Source: Oscillospiraceae bacterium
GTDB lineage: Bacteria > Bacillota > Clostridia > Oscillospirales > SIG627
Direction of reading: 5' to 3'
Length of the DNA: 64,000 nt
Assembly (NCBI GenBank): GCA_015063985.1
Contig: SVTC01000002.1
Span: 62,001 to 126,000, forward strand
Of the stretch, positions 47,323-55,824 are shown one piece after another. Position numbers and translations under genes: made by a program. The notes beneath the pieces were generated by a model. It was not told the DNA's origin. It was given only the letters and a program-made list of their open reading frames with translations, and did not search any database. Positions within the stretch are counted from its first letter, which is position 1. Each line of letters starts with the position of its first letter.

Positions 47323-48186
47323 TTATTTTACCATAAGTGCGGAATATATCTCGCTTTTCGGAAGCTTGCGATCCTTGGCGACTGCTTTTACAGCATCCAT
47401 TTTGGAAAGTCCCTGATCCAGATAGATCTGCAGGTGCTCGTCTAAGCTGATAGAGGAATAATCGTCCTTCAGTTCATCTAAAGCTGCTCCCTCAACGACC
47501 AGAACGAACTCTCCCTTGGGCTCTCTTTGGGAAAAGAGCTCTGCGGCTTCCTTTAATGAAAGGCGGATAACCTCCTCGTTGAGCTTTGTCAGCTCTCGGC
47601 AAAGTGATATTTTTCTGTCCTCGCCGAAGCTTTGCAGTAAGGAGTCAAGGGTCTTTCGCAGCCTGTGGGGCGCCTCGTAAAAGATCATTGTGCGATCCTC
47701 TGTCTTTAAAGCGTCCAAACGTTTTTTGCGCCCGGAATTATCCGTAGGCAGAAAGCCTTCAAAGCAGAATCTTGCAGTGGCAAGAGCGGACAGACTTAAG
47801 GCACACACTGCGGCGCAGGCGCCGGGAACGGCAACGACATCTATTCCCTCCATGGCGCACTTTTTAACAACGTCCTCACCGGGATCACTGATGGCGGGGG
47901 TGCCTGCATCGGTGACCAAGGCAACGCTACGCATTACTTTAAGCTCGTTTATGATCTTTTCTCCTGCCATCTTGCAGTTATGCTCGTGATAACTGATAAG
48001 AGGCTTTTTTATTTCGAAGCGATTTAATAGCTTTAAGGTTACTCGGGTATCCTCCGCGGCGATAAGATCTACGTTGGATAAAAGGCTTATCGCTCTTTGG
48101 CTGAGGTCTCCGAGATTGCCGATGGGGGTGGCGACCAGATACAGTACGCCACCCTTGGGCTCATTTGTCAGAACTGTGCTTCCCAT
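47323..48186 (-). CDS. rsmI: 16S rRNA (cytidine-1402-2'-O)-methyltransferase
   Basis: A 287-aa SAM methyltransferase of the tetrapyrrole-methylase fold: 'YLVATPIGNLGDLSQRA', 'AEDTRVTLKLLN', 'VTDAGTPAISDPGE' and 'FYEAPHRLRKTL'. It 2'-O-methylates C1402 in the ribosomal P site. Its start overlaps the end of the MBL gene by 19 nt, so it is the third gene of the M23-MBL-rsmI unit. Downstream bases contain repeats and only a weak GGAAGG/CCTTCC hairpin. Confidence 0.95.
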   Translation of the reverse strand: MGSTVLTNEPKGGVLYLVATPIGNLGDLSQRAISLLSNVDLIAAEDTRVTLKLLNRFEIKKPLISYHEHNCKMAGEKIINELKVMRSVALVTDAGTPAISDPGEDVVKKCAMEGIDVVAVPGACAAVCALSLSALATARFCFEGFLPTDNSGRKKRLDALKTEDRTMIFYEAPHRLRKTLDSLLQSFGEDRKISLCRELTKLNEEVIRLSLKEAAELFSQREPKGEFVLVVEGAALDELKDDYSSISLDEHLQIYLDQGLSKMDAVKAVAKDRKLPKSEIYSALMVK

Positions 48187-49874
48187 GTGAATTCGCCGGG
48201 ATCGTCGGAGGTAAAGGGCATTTGGATCTTAACGGTCTTGTAGGAGCCATACCAAGCGCTTGAGCTGTCGATGAGTATTTTGTTTACGCTGTTGTTAACT
48301 CTGCTGTTGCAGCCGTCTTCGGTGTTTTCGGGAAGCAGGGAGATCTTGGGCTTTAACATATTGAAGAAGGTCATATCAACGTTGTAGCCGTGGTGGGGAA
48401 GCTGGAAGATATCGCACTTGAGGACGCTTTCGTCGTAGGCATCGTTGCAGTAGTTAAATTCACCAACGGACATATCACCGCTTACCAGAAGGATCTGGCC
48501 GTCGATATAGAACTTCATAAGAAGGCTGGAATCGTTAAAATCGTTGAAGTTGTTGGGGATAACGTCTTCCTGGCTGCAGAGGAACTCGACCTTGATGTCG
48601 CCAAGATACATCGTGTCGCCTGTGTGGGGCTTTATGACCTCGGAGGACTCGTAGAAGCCCTTGATGGTGTTTCTCACGTTCTTGGTCTGACCGATGCAAT
48701 CGGGCTCGAACTGCTCGTAAATGGAATCGCTGGGGAAGTTGAAAATGAAGCGGTCAACGGTGATGGCGCTTGTTTTGCCGATGGATGAGAGTCCGTACAG
48801 AGCATAGCTGTGGTCGGGGTGAGCATGGGTCATTATCCAAGCGGCAACGTGGGGCTTTTGTCCCTCGGGAGTAAGGCTCTGGAGGAATTTTACTAAGTTT
48901 GCACTTTCGCTTGTCTGCGCGCCGTCGATGATTATAAAGCTGCCGTCCTTAAGCTGGATCACCATGGAAAGACCGAAGTTCTTGGTCTCCAGCATATAAA
49001 CGTCATTGGTCTTGGTAGTGTCTACCACTTGAGGCTCTTGGGGAAGCAGTGAGGTATATTCACCGAAGACGATCTTTGTCTGACCCCAATCGCTGTGGTG
49101 GGTAATGTGTATCTCAACGTTGTCCTTGATGTACTTTGCAAAGGAGTTGTTTCCGATGGTGTTGGAGCTGTGCAGGGTGTAGCCTTGGGAGGTAAGCTTC
49201 TGGGCATATGCATCCACGTCTGCTTTCTCGGTGTGGAGATAGCTCATAAGATAATAGCCGTCGCCGCAGTCGGTAACTCTGGGATCCTCATCTGTGGGAG
49301 TTTCGAAGGCGGGAATGTCGATGATCGCCATTTCGGCATCGGCAATGTATTCAAGCTCGCCGGGGACCGCCAAGGTCCCTGATTTTACGGAGGTCATATA
49401 GTTCTTTCTGAACCAGTTGCAGGCAATGGGAAGGTTCTCTTCAATTCCTGCGCCTATAGCTATACATCCGTCCTTGATGATAACGCCTACCTGAAACATA
49501 TCAAGCTTGCTGTAAAGCTCCTTGGAAAGCTCTCTTGAGGTGTTACCGATGATGATCTCGGTCTTACCCGGCGTTTTATTCATAACATCAAACTTAAGGC
49601 TGAGTCTTGTGCCCTTGACCTTTTTTGCAAGAGCGCTCATAAATTCGTTTGCTGCCTTTTCCTCTTGCCACTGAACCTTTGTGTTCACGATGATGTCGGT
49701 AGTGCATTCGCCGTCCTTAAACAGATAAATATCCGGAACCTTGGGCGCAGAGGAGCTCTGATCCTGAGTGCCGTTGTTGTTCTGAGGCGGTGTTGCGGTT
49801 CCTGTGGGATCGGCGGCAGTGCAAGAGCAAAGCACAGCCATAACACACAGTATAAGTGCGATGAATTTTTTCAT
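48168..49874 (-). CDS. Metallo-beta-lactamase-fold lipoprotein
   Basis: A 568-aa exported lipoprotein: signal peptide with lipobox 'AVLCSCT', a Thr/Pro/Asn/Gln-rich linker, a middle domain of about 220 residues of unknown type, then an MBL domain with 'WIMTHAHPDHSYAL' (HxHxDH), 'ILLVSGDM' and 'FQLPHHGYN', close to the ComEC-type competence hydrolase branch. The likely role is a surface hydrolase, possibly of phosphodiester or nucleic-acid substrates. It begins 15 nt after the M23 peptidase gene. Substrate not known. Confidence 0.85.
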   Translation of the reverse strand: MKKFIALILCVMAVLCSCTAADPTGTATPPQNNNGTQDQSSSAPKVPDIYLFKDGECTTDIIVNTKVQWQEEKAANEFMSALAKKVKGTRLSLKFDVMNKTPGKTEIIIGNTSRELSKELYSKLDMFQVGVIIKDGCIAIGAGIEENLPIACNWFRKNYMTSVKSGTLAVPGELEYIADAEMAIIDIPAFETPTDEDPRVTDCGDGYYLMSYLHTEKADVDAYAQKLTSQGYTLHSSNTIGNNSFAKYIKDNVEIHITHHSDWGQTKIVFGEYTSLLPQEPQVVDTTKTNDVYMLETKNFGLSMVIQLKDGSFIIIDGAQTSESANLVKFLQSLTPEGQKPHVAAWIMTHAHPDHSYALYGLSSIGKTSAITVDRFIFNFPSDSIYEQFEPDCIGQTKNVRNTIKGFYESSEVIKPHTGDTMYLGDIKVEFLCSQEDVIPNNFNDFNDSSLLMKFYIDGQILLVSGDMSVGEFNYCNDAYDESVLKCDIFQLPHHGYNVDMTFFNMLKPKISLLPENTEDGCNSRVNNSVNKILIDSSSAWYGSYKTVKIQMPFTSDDPGEFTWEAQF

Positions 49875-49889
49875 TATTCTCTCTCCTTT

Positions 49890-51782
49890 TTAACTTTTAT
49901 AAATGTACGAAAGCGGATTAACTGCAGTACCGTTGGGCTTTCGTAATTCAAAATGGAAGTGCGGACCGGTGGTATAACCGGTATTGCCCGAATAGCCGAT
50001 AAGCTGACCCTGCTTAACTCGATCGCCCTTCTTTACGCAAAACTCGTCCAGATGGGCGTAATAGGTCTCGTAGCCGTTATCGTGCTTTATTCGGATAAGA
50101 TTTCCGAAGGTGGAGTAGCTTTCCGCAAATACTACCTCACCGGAAAGCGAGGCGTATATTTTTGAACGCATCGGAGCTTCGATGTCAAGTCCGTTATGGA
50201 AATCGTCGTTCTTTCCGTCTCCGTTCATATCTCTCCAGCCAAAATAAGAATTAATGGAGCTTTGTCTGGGCAGAATGAATACCTTCAGGCTGTTATTAAC
50301 GTTTTCCTCCGGCAGAGGCTTGGTTCCCACCTTTACTATCTGCGCGGTGGGAGAAGCGAATATCTGAGAGCTTACCGTTGATTTGGAGATCTGCTCTCCG
50401 TTGACGTAGGTATATCTTGTGGTCATGACCGCTTTTCCGTTTTTGCCCTTGACCGATATCTCCTCGCCGCCTACGTAGATATCAGGATCGTTTTCTCTGA
50501 CGGTTTCAAAGGGAAGATCGCCAACGGTGGTTATATCAACGTAGTAGCTGAAGGTAATGACCGTTCCGTCCATTTTATCGGGTATGGTGTTTGGACTGTC
50601 GTCGTAATAAAAATGAGTATTGGTAAAATCGGTATTGTACGCCGCGATCTTAGCCTTGTCATAGGCTTTTTTTCCGAGACTCGTGCAGAATCCCGCGCCA
50701 AGCCTACTGCAGGTGCCGTATATTGGAGTGTTTATTCTGTTTAGCACGTTAAGAAGGGAATATTCCGAGGAACCGTAAAGCAAAAACTCTGTCAGACCCT
50801 CGGTGTTAAGAAGCTTTTGCGTGGGGAAGGTTCCGGTTACTGTTCTTATAGAGCTGAAAACCTCCACTGTAAATCTGTCGTTTTTGCTTTGCTCAAGAGT
50901 CAATGCATCCTCTATTGCTTTCGTTATCTCATTTTCCGTCTTTGTTGCCGCCACAAGCTTATCGTCAACGTAGAGGCCGTATCCCGGGCGGATATACTCA
51001 CCCAAGGTGTCCATTAAGGAGTTATAAAGCTGACTTTTTGTAAGGAATTTATCCTTTTCGGAAAAATAATAGCTTATGTTATATGGGTACTTGAAGCTTC
51101 GTCCCAGAACACTGCTGGTTTTTTCCTCCACCTCTTTGACAGTGTCGTCAATAACGTCTATGGACTCAATAAGTCCAAGCTCTATCCCGTTTACCTGGGC
51201 GCCCAGAACAATGGGGGTATTGGCAACGCTGACCATATAAGAGAATATCACTATTGCAAAGATCGAAGGTATTATCACACCCAGATGTCTTCTTAAAAAG
51301 GCAAGATTATCCTTGGTGCTCTTAAGAAGGTTATCCCTTGCATAATTGAAGGAGAAAAAGCGCTTCATAGCACTGAATGGACGGACTAAGCGCTCGGGCG
51401 CATAGCTCAAAAGGTCAAAAAGAAGCTTCCAGCCTACGTGGTACACGGTTTTTTCCGCTGCCTCTCCCCAACCCTGAGGATGCTTGGGGATATCCCCGAG
51501 ATCTACCTTTACCCTTCGGATGCTTTCGTGATATCTGCAGCATACGCTGATGTAAAAGGCGGCAAAATATCTGTTAAAGACTCCGACCTGCTCTTTATCA
51601 AGGCTATCTGCCAATTGAGAAAAGCTTTTTTCACCGTCTCCGCGCTTTAGGGCTTTTACAAAACGAAGGGGCAACAGGGCACAATATTTTAAGGTATTAT
51701 AAAAACCGATGAAGATCTGTGTTACTCTTTCTACCGTATTTATACTGCCACCCCCTATGATAAACTCATATAATTTTATCAT
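49890..51782 (-). CDS. M23 peptidase with G5 domain (start uncertain)
   Basis: About 610-630 aa. N-terminal basic/hydrophobic region, one TM helix (about 'VIIPSIFAIVIFSYMVSVA'), an extracellular middle part, a G5-like segment ('VRENDPDIYVGGEEISVKG') and a LytM/M23 domain with 'HNGLDIEAP' and 'GPHFHFELR' (HxH), so a zinc endopeptidase cutting peptidoglycan cross-bridges. The ATG at 51782 lies between the -35 and -10 of a strong promoter and has no SD. AGGGGG further on is followed at proper distance only by an in-frame ATA, so the true start is unresolved. Confidence 0.85.
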   Translation of the reverse strand: MIKLYEFIIGGGSINTVERVTQIFIGFYNTLKYCALLPLRFVKALKRGDGEKSFSQLADSLDKEQVGVFNRYFAAFYISVCCRYHESIRRVKVDLGDIPKHPQGWGEAAEKTVYHVGWKLLFDLLSYAPERLVRPFSAMKRFFSFNYARDNLLKSTKDNLAFLRRHLGVIIPSIFAIVIFSYMVSVANTPIVLGAQVNGIELGLIESIDVIDDTVKEVEEKTSSVLGRSFKYPYNISYYFSEKDKFLTKSQLYNSLMDTLGEYIRPGYGLYVDDKLVAATKTENEITKAIEDALTLEQSKNDRFTVEVFSSIRTVTGTFPTQKLLNTEGLTEFLLYGSSEYSLLNVLNRINTPIYGTCSRLGAGFCTSLGKKAYDKAKIAAYNTDFTNTHFYYDDSPNTIPDKMDGTVITFSYYVDITTVGDLPFETVRENDPDIYVGGEEISVKGKNGKAVMTTRYTYVNGEQISKSTVSSQIFASPTAQIVKVGTKPLPEENVNNSLKVFILPRQSSINSYFGWRDMNGDGKNDDFHNGLDIEAPMRSKIYASLSGEVVFAESYSTFGNLIRIKHDNGYETYYAHLDEFCVKKGDRVKQGQLIGYSGNTGYTTGPHFHFELRKPNGTAVNPLSYIYKS

Positions 51783-51801
51783 ATTTTGCTCATTTTGTCA
51801 A
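51773..51801 (-). promoter_or_regulatory. Promoter of the M23-MBL-rsmI unit
   Basis: TTGACA (51801-51796), exactly 17 bp, TAAAAT (51778-51773); predicted +1 near 51766, downstream of the ORF's ATG. Confidence 0.8.
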
Positions 51802-51804
51802 CCT

Positions 51805-52020
51805 GAGAAGTTTTCCCCATCTTGTGAAAAAGACTGTGGAAAAAGTATGAGTTGGTGGAAAAACTTTTTGTAAAAATATGGCCGTTTTTGGGTTTTTCAC
51901 AGCTTTGAAATCCTCGAAAAGTCCTTGAAACGTGGGTTTTTCACCGATGTTTTCCACAGTTTGGGGAAAAGTGTTTTCTTAAATGAGTAAAAGTGGAAAA
52001 GGGAGTTTTCCCCCAAGAGA
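51805..52020. other. Cluster of DnaA-box-like sequences
   Basis: Between divergent genes: TGTGGAAAA (51835-51843), GGTGGAAAA (about 51855), TTTTTCACA (51893-51901), TTTTTCACC (51937), TTTTCCACA (51950-51958), AGTGGAAAA (about 51991) and flanking TTTTCCCC runs. The same words build the dnaA-dnaN origin region. No gene or other function explains them. Confidence 0.6.
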
Positions 52021-52029
52021 GCTCGGATT

Positions 52030-52058
52030 TTCACTGTATTTTGGCTTTGGCATATAAT
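52030..52058 (+). promoter_or_regulatory. Promoter of the SpoIID-like gene
   Basis: TTCACT (52030-52035), 17-bp spacer, TATAAT (52053-52058), then SD AAAAGGAGT before the ATG at 52085. Confidence 0.65.
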
Positions 52059-52084
52059 GATAAAAAATCCAAAAGGAGTAAAAT

Positions 52085-54442
52085 ATGAGCGCAGATCTTA
52101 GAGTTGCTCTTTCGGCGGCAGACGAGGCTTTTCCCGTAACGGGAAGCACGGTTACCGTTCTGAGCCTTGACGGCAGAGAGCTTTACAGCGAAATCGTTTC
52201 AAGTGAAAGCGAAGGAAGATCGGGTCCCTTCAGGCTTTTTACACCCGATATTTCCTCAGATGAGCCCGATGATGGCGGTCCCAAGCCCTACTCAAAATAC
52301 ACGGTTACAATAAAAAGCAAAAGATATTACAACATTCGTATTGAGGGCGTTCAAATGTTTGACGGCTTCGATTCGACCCTGCCCGTGTGGATGATCCCTC
52401 TGCCCGAGGAGGGAGTGGACCCGGATGCTTACCCCGAAAAGCTCTACGTCATCGGTGACAACGTGCTGAATTCGTCTTCTCCCCGTCCAGATTCCCAAAC
52501 TCAGCCCGACTCCTACCTTCCCGCTATTCTGGAAAGCGTATACGTCCCCTCCCGAATAAGGGTCCACCTGGGTGCGCCGGATTCCGATGCCCAAAACGTC
52601 AGTGTAAGCTTTCCCGACTACATCAAAAACGTTGCCTCAAGCGAGATCTATCCCACCTGGCCGGAGGAATCTCTTCGCGCCAATATCATTGCACAGATAT
52701 CTCTTGCTCTTAACAGGATCTTCACAGAGTGGTATCCATCCCGCGGCTATAATTTTGATATTACTAACTCCACTGCCTACGATCAGTATTTTGTGTACGG
52801 CAGAAATATTTTCGACAGTGTAAGCCGTATAGTGGACGAGATATTCTCCACTTACCTTCGCCGCCCCGGCAGAATTGAACCCTTTTTTGCCGAATACTGC
52901 AACGGTACCAGCGTTTCCTGCGCGGGTATGAGCCAATGGGGCACGGTCTCCCTCGCTCAGCAGGGGCTTGATGCCGAAAGTATTCTCCAATTCTACTACG
53001 GTGACGTTGAAACAGTGGTAACGGATGACGTGCGTCAAATAGAGGAAAGCTATCCCGGCTTCCCTCTCAGAGTAGGCTCCTCCGGTGATGACGTTCGTAC
53101 TCTCCAGGAGCAGCTCAACAGAGTTGCCATAAACTACCCGTCTGTCGGCCTTACTCCCTCTGACGGTATCTTCGGCGAAGACACAAGGCGCTCGGTTATT
53201 AATTTCCAGCGGCTTTTCGTGCTCTCTCCCGACGGTGTTGTGGGCAGAGCTACCTGGTACAGACTGAGTTATATTTATGCCGCCATTAAAAAGCTTGCCG
53301 AGCTTACCAGCGAGGGACAGAGGGAGGAATACAATACCACCCAATACCCCGGCTTTATTCTCAGGCGCGGCTCCCGCGGCAGTGAGGTACAGCAGATACA
53401 GTTTTATCTCTCCCGCATAGCACTGTTCAATCCCGCTATTGCCGAGGTGAAGATCGACGGCATCTACGGACTTACCACTCAAAATGCAGTTCTTGCCTTC
53501 CAGCGATATTACGGCTTGGAGGTTGACGGAGTTGTGGGTAAAAGCACCTGGGATAAGATCGCGTCTGTATATTTGGGGACTGAGGATTCTCCCGAAGCGC
53601 CTGCCCGTGTCCGTCCGTATCCGGGTACTCCCGTTTCCTCTGGCTCACGCGGTGAAAACGCAAAATACGTTCAGATACTTTTAAACTACGTTACCTCAGC
53701 CTTTCCGGGATTGAAAAAGGTCGTGGCAGACGGAGTTTTCGGGCGGCTCAGCGTGGATGCTCTCAAGGATTTTCAATCCCTTTTCGGACTCAGCGCAGAC
53801 GGCGTTGCCGGCAGGCTTACCTGGGACGTTCTTAACAGAGTTTATCTCGCCGTTTCCAAAAACTGCATAGAGTCCGCTCCCAACGCCTCTGATATCAAGC
53901 CTTATCCCGGCTACGTTATCTACGTTGGCTCCGCAGGAAGCAACGTGCGATATATTCAGAATATTCTTAGGACCATCAGTAATATTTTCGTTCCCCTTGG
54001 ACCGATATCCGTGGACGGTGTTTTCGGCAGGTCCACTCAGAATAAAATAAAGACCTTCCAATCCCTTTTCGGTCTTTCCTCCGACGGAAGCGTGGGCAAA
54101 ATTACTTGGGACAAGCTGAATCGCATTTACAGCGCCGTTCTTGCAGGCTGCTTTGCACCCGCAAGGCTTGATGCTTCGGCTCTGACTACTCTCTCTCCCG
54201 TTGATTCTTTGCCGCCGCTTCCTCTCTTCAGAGGCTCGCCTATTTGTGTCGGAGCCTTCGGTGAGTCAGTTCTTGAATTCAAGCGCTTATTCCTGTTTAA
54301 GACGGGCATTTCCTTAGGGGATTCCGCTTTATTTGGCTTGAAAAGCGCCGCAATATTGAGAAAATTTCAGCTCGACCATTCCTTAGAGCCTACTGCTATC
54401 CTTGATGAAGCTACTTTTTCATATCTCTATGAAGAAGTATAA
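52085..54442 (+). CDS. SpoIID-like domain protein with five peptidoglycan-binding repeats
   Basis: A 785-aa protein. Residues 1-110 are an Ig/CarboxypepD-like beta domain and 150-320 match the SpoIID/LytB layout: 'PEESLRANIIAQISLALNRI' (Glu as in SpoIID), 'ITNSTAYDQYFVYG', 'EYCNGTSVSCAGMSQWGT' and 'ILQFYYG'. Four clear PG_binding_1 repeats of about 80 residues follow ('YPG...G..V..LQ...DGIFG..T...V..FQ..F.L..DG.VG..TW') and a fifth, decayed one ends the protein. SpoIID is a lytic transglycosylase needed for engulfment. No signal peptide is seen, which is odd for a wall protein; a spore-associated role is plausible. Confidence 0.82.
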   Translation: MSADLRVALSAADEAFPVTGSTVTVLSLDGRELYSEIVSSESEGRSGPFRLFTPDISSDEPDDGGPKPYSKYTVTIKSKRYYNIRIEGVQMFDGFDSTLPVWMIPLPEEGVDPDAYPEKLYVIGDNVLNSSSPRPDSQTQPDSYLPAILESVYVPSRIRVHLGAPDSDAQNVSVSFPDYIKNVASSEIYPTWPEESLRANIIAQISLALNRIFTEWYPSRGYNFDITNSTAYDQYFVYGRNIFDSVSRIVDEIFSTYLRRPGRIEPFFAEYCNGTSVSCAGMSQWGTVSLAQQGLDAESILQFYYGDVETVVTDDVRQIEESYPGFPLRVGSSGDDVRTLQEQLNRVAINYPSVGLTPSDGIFGEDTRRSVINFQRLFVLSPDGVVGRATWYRLSYIYAAIKKLAELTSEGQREEYNTTQYPGFILRRGSRGSEVQQIQFYLSRIALFNPAIAEVKIDGIYGLTTQNAVLAFQRYYGLEVDGVVGKSTWDKIASVYLGTEDSPEAPARVRPYPGTPVSSGSRGENAKYVQILLNYVTSAFPGLKKVVADGVFGRLSVDALKDFQSLFGLSADGVAGRLTWDVLNRVYLAVSKNCIESAPNASDIKPYPGYVIYVGSAGSNVRYIQNILRTISNIFVPLGPISVDGVFGRSTQNKIKTFQSLFGLSSDGSVGKITWDKLNRIYSAVLAGCFAPARLDASALTTLSPVDSLPPLPLFRGSPICVGAFGESVLEFKRLFLFKTGISLGDSALFGLKSAAILRKFQLDHSLEPTAILDEATFSYLYEEV

Positions 54443-54534
54443 GTAAGAAAAAAGAAAAAGCCGACTTTTAGAGCGTCACGCTAAAGGACAGTTTGGGGAA
54501 ATACGGCATATCTCGAAAGAGGTATGCCGTGTTT

Positions 54535-54860
54535 TGCGTTTGTGGACACAAATGCAGTGCTTGTCAGGAAAATTGACAAGTTATAGGTGAACATAAAAAG
54601 GCTCCCTCCGGGAGGGAGCTCCCGACGGAGTCGGGTGAGGGAGAGCGCGTTACAATAAGGTTTATCTAAATTTAAGTCACGCAGGCTCCTTCCGTCACGC
54701 TACGCAGCGAACCCCCAAAGCTCATTTCATTCGCTTCGGGGAACCCCTGCCGTGTGCCACCGTCTCGCTACGGCTCGGTCACGCTCGGGCTCTGACACCA
54801 CACCGTGGTGTCATTCACTACCCTCGCGCCGCTTCGCTACCTCCCGGAGGAAGGCTTTTT
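54535..54860. repeat. Composite palindromic element, copy 2 (with insertion)
   Basis: Second copy of the 46.74-46.99 kb element: 'GCAGTGCTTGTCAGGAAAA', GCTCCCTCCGGGAGGGAGC, 'GAGAGCGCGTTACAATAA', 'GGCTCCTTCCGTCACGCTAC', closing CTCCCGGAGGAAGGC. It carries an extra segment of about 70 bp containing ACACCACACCGTGGTGT. 54443-54534 before it holds only a weak hairpin (CGGCATA..TATGCCG). Confidence 0.8.
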
Positions 54861-54900
54861 TACCTCCCGGAAGGTAATGGAATAAACTTCTCGAAATATG

Positions 54901-54929
54901 TTTACAAATCGCAAAAAATGTGATATAAT
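54901..54929 (+). promoter_or_regulatory. Promoter of the structured RNA element
   Basis: TTTACA (54901-54906), 17-bp spacer, TATAAT (54924-54929). +1 by the 7-nt rule is 54936, the first base of the inverted repeat. Confidence 0.8.
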
Positions 54930-54935
54930 AGTTAT

Positions 54936-55150
54936 GCCAAACAAATTTAATAGTAGAATTAGCGGTATCTTTTTCTTTATGGGATAATTATACCCTTTTT
55001 TCGCCATAATCATTTTTAGAATTTGGTAAAAGCGCAAATTCCGAGTAGTGATTATGGTAGAGATACTCTAATTCTATTAAATTTGTTTGGCGACAATCGG
55101 AGTTGGCGTTTTTCGGAGCGTTGACTACGGTTGACGCTCTTTTTATTTTA
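54936..55150 (+). ncRNA. Candidate structured RNA (riboswitch-like leader or sRNA) with own terminator
   Basis: The transcript predicted from the promoter above starts with GCCAAACAAATTTAATAG, which pairs with CTATTAAATTTGTTTGGC ending at 55091; pairing continues inward (GAATTAG/CTAATTC, GTATCT/AGATAC). Inside are CCATAATCA/TGATTATGG and GAATTTG/CAAATTC stems. A terminator follows: GAGCGTTGAC-TACG-GTTGACGCTC then TTTTTATTTTA (55116-55150). A second 'GTTGGC' (55102-55107) could compete for the 5' GCCAAC-type end. A lipoprotein gene begins 28 nt later. I do not recognise a known RNA class; a MITE-like palindrome is the alternative. Confidence 0.6.
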
Positions 55151-55177
55151 TATTTATCTTTTGAAGGGAAAAATGAG

Positions 55178-55645
55178 ATGAAAAAAATTGTATCACTTGC
55201 ACTTGTTCTTAGCACGTTACTGTGTGCATTCACTTTGACTTCTTGCGGTTCGAATAAAAAAGAAGAAGTATTTTATAATCTTGTGGACGAAACAAAGGAA
55301 TTACTTGATATTGTAGCAGATGATATTTATTCATACTGGTATGATTGTATTTATGAAGATAAGTATCTTGATAACATTTCTTATGCTGTTGCCTGTGCAA
55401 AAAGCGATAACGAAGAAAACATTAATACCATTGAGGAAAACACTACAAAAATCAAGGATCTCTACAAGGAAATAAAAGATGGAAAATTACGCTCTGAAGC
55501 AAAAGCTGTAATGCAAGCATATAATGATTACTATACTTTAATTGTTGAAGTTAGTGGCTCATTCAATTCGTATTCCGCAAGTAAAGAAACTTATAAAAAA
55601 GAACTTGCCAGCGCAATAGACGATTTTTATTTTGAGCTTAATTGA
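55178..55645 (+). CDS. Small lipoprotein of unknown function
   Basis: A 155-aa protein with signal peptide and lipobox 'LTSCG' followed by an acidic, mostly helical domain ('VDETKELLDIVADDIYSYWY'). No family recognised. ATG 55178 with SD AAGGGA; the track's earlier start lies in the upstream terminator. Codon use is AT-rich compared with housekeeping genes here, and it sits in a repeat-bounded island. It is directly downstream of the structured RNA and its terminator, so readthrough control is possible. Confidence 0.75.
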   Translation: MKKIVSLALVLSTLLCAFTLTSCGSNKKEEVFYNLVDETKELLDIVADDIYSYWYDCIYEDKYLDNISYAVACAKSDNEENINTIEENTTKIKDLYKEIKDGKLRSEAKAVMQAYNDYYTLIVEVSGSFNSYSASKETYKKELASAIDDFYFELN

Positions 55646-55706
55646 TTATAGATTGCAAAATCGATAAGAACACTTTCTTATCCGCTTTTGATTTTGCGTC
55701 AAAACA

Positions 55707-55748
55707 AAAAAAGGACGAGGAATTTCAATAATTCTTCGTCCTTTTCCT
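55707..55748. terminator. Terminator between lipoprotein and tetR-type genes
   Basis: AAAGGACGAGGAAT / ATTCTTCGTCCTTTT arms, A-runs left and T-runs right, usable on both strands for the convergent genes. A second inverted pair (TTGCAAAATC / GATTTTGCG) lies just upstream at about 55653-55697. Confidence 0.75.
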
Positions 55749-55824
55749 GTCGGTAGGTAACATATTCTATTAATTTTCAAAAACCGTCCTTAAGAGTACG
55801 TCCCATTTTAGTCGGCTTTTATTA

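Noticed and set aside
47034-47445. Overlapping 80- and 106-aa plus-strand ORFs
   Set aside because: They translate palindromic repeats and the antisense of rsmI; composition (Arg/Cys/Ser-rich) is not protein-like.
54936-55091. 6S RNA assignment for the structured element
   Set aside because: The rod-like outline fits loosely, but I could not identify the conserved central-bubble arrangement, and a terminator plus gene follow directly; left unassigned.
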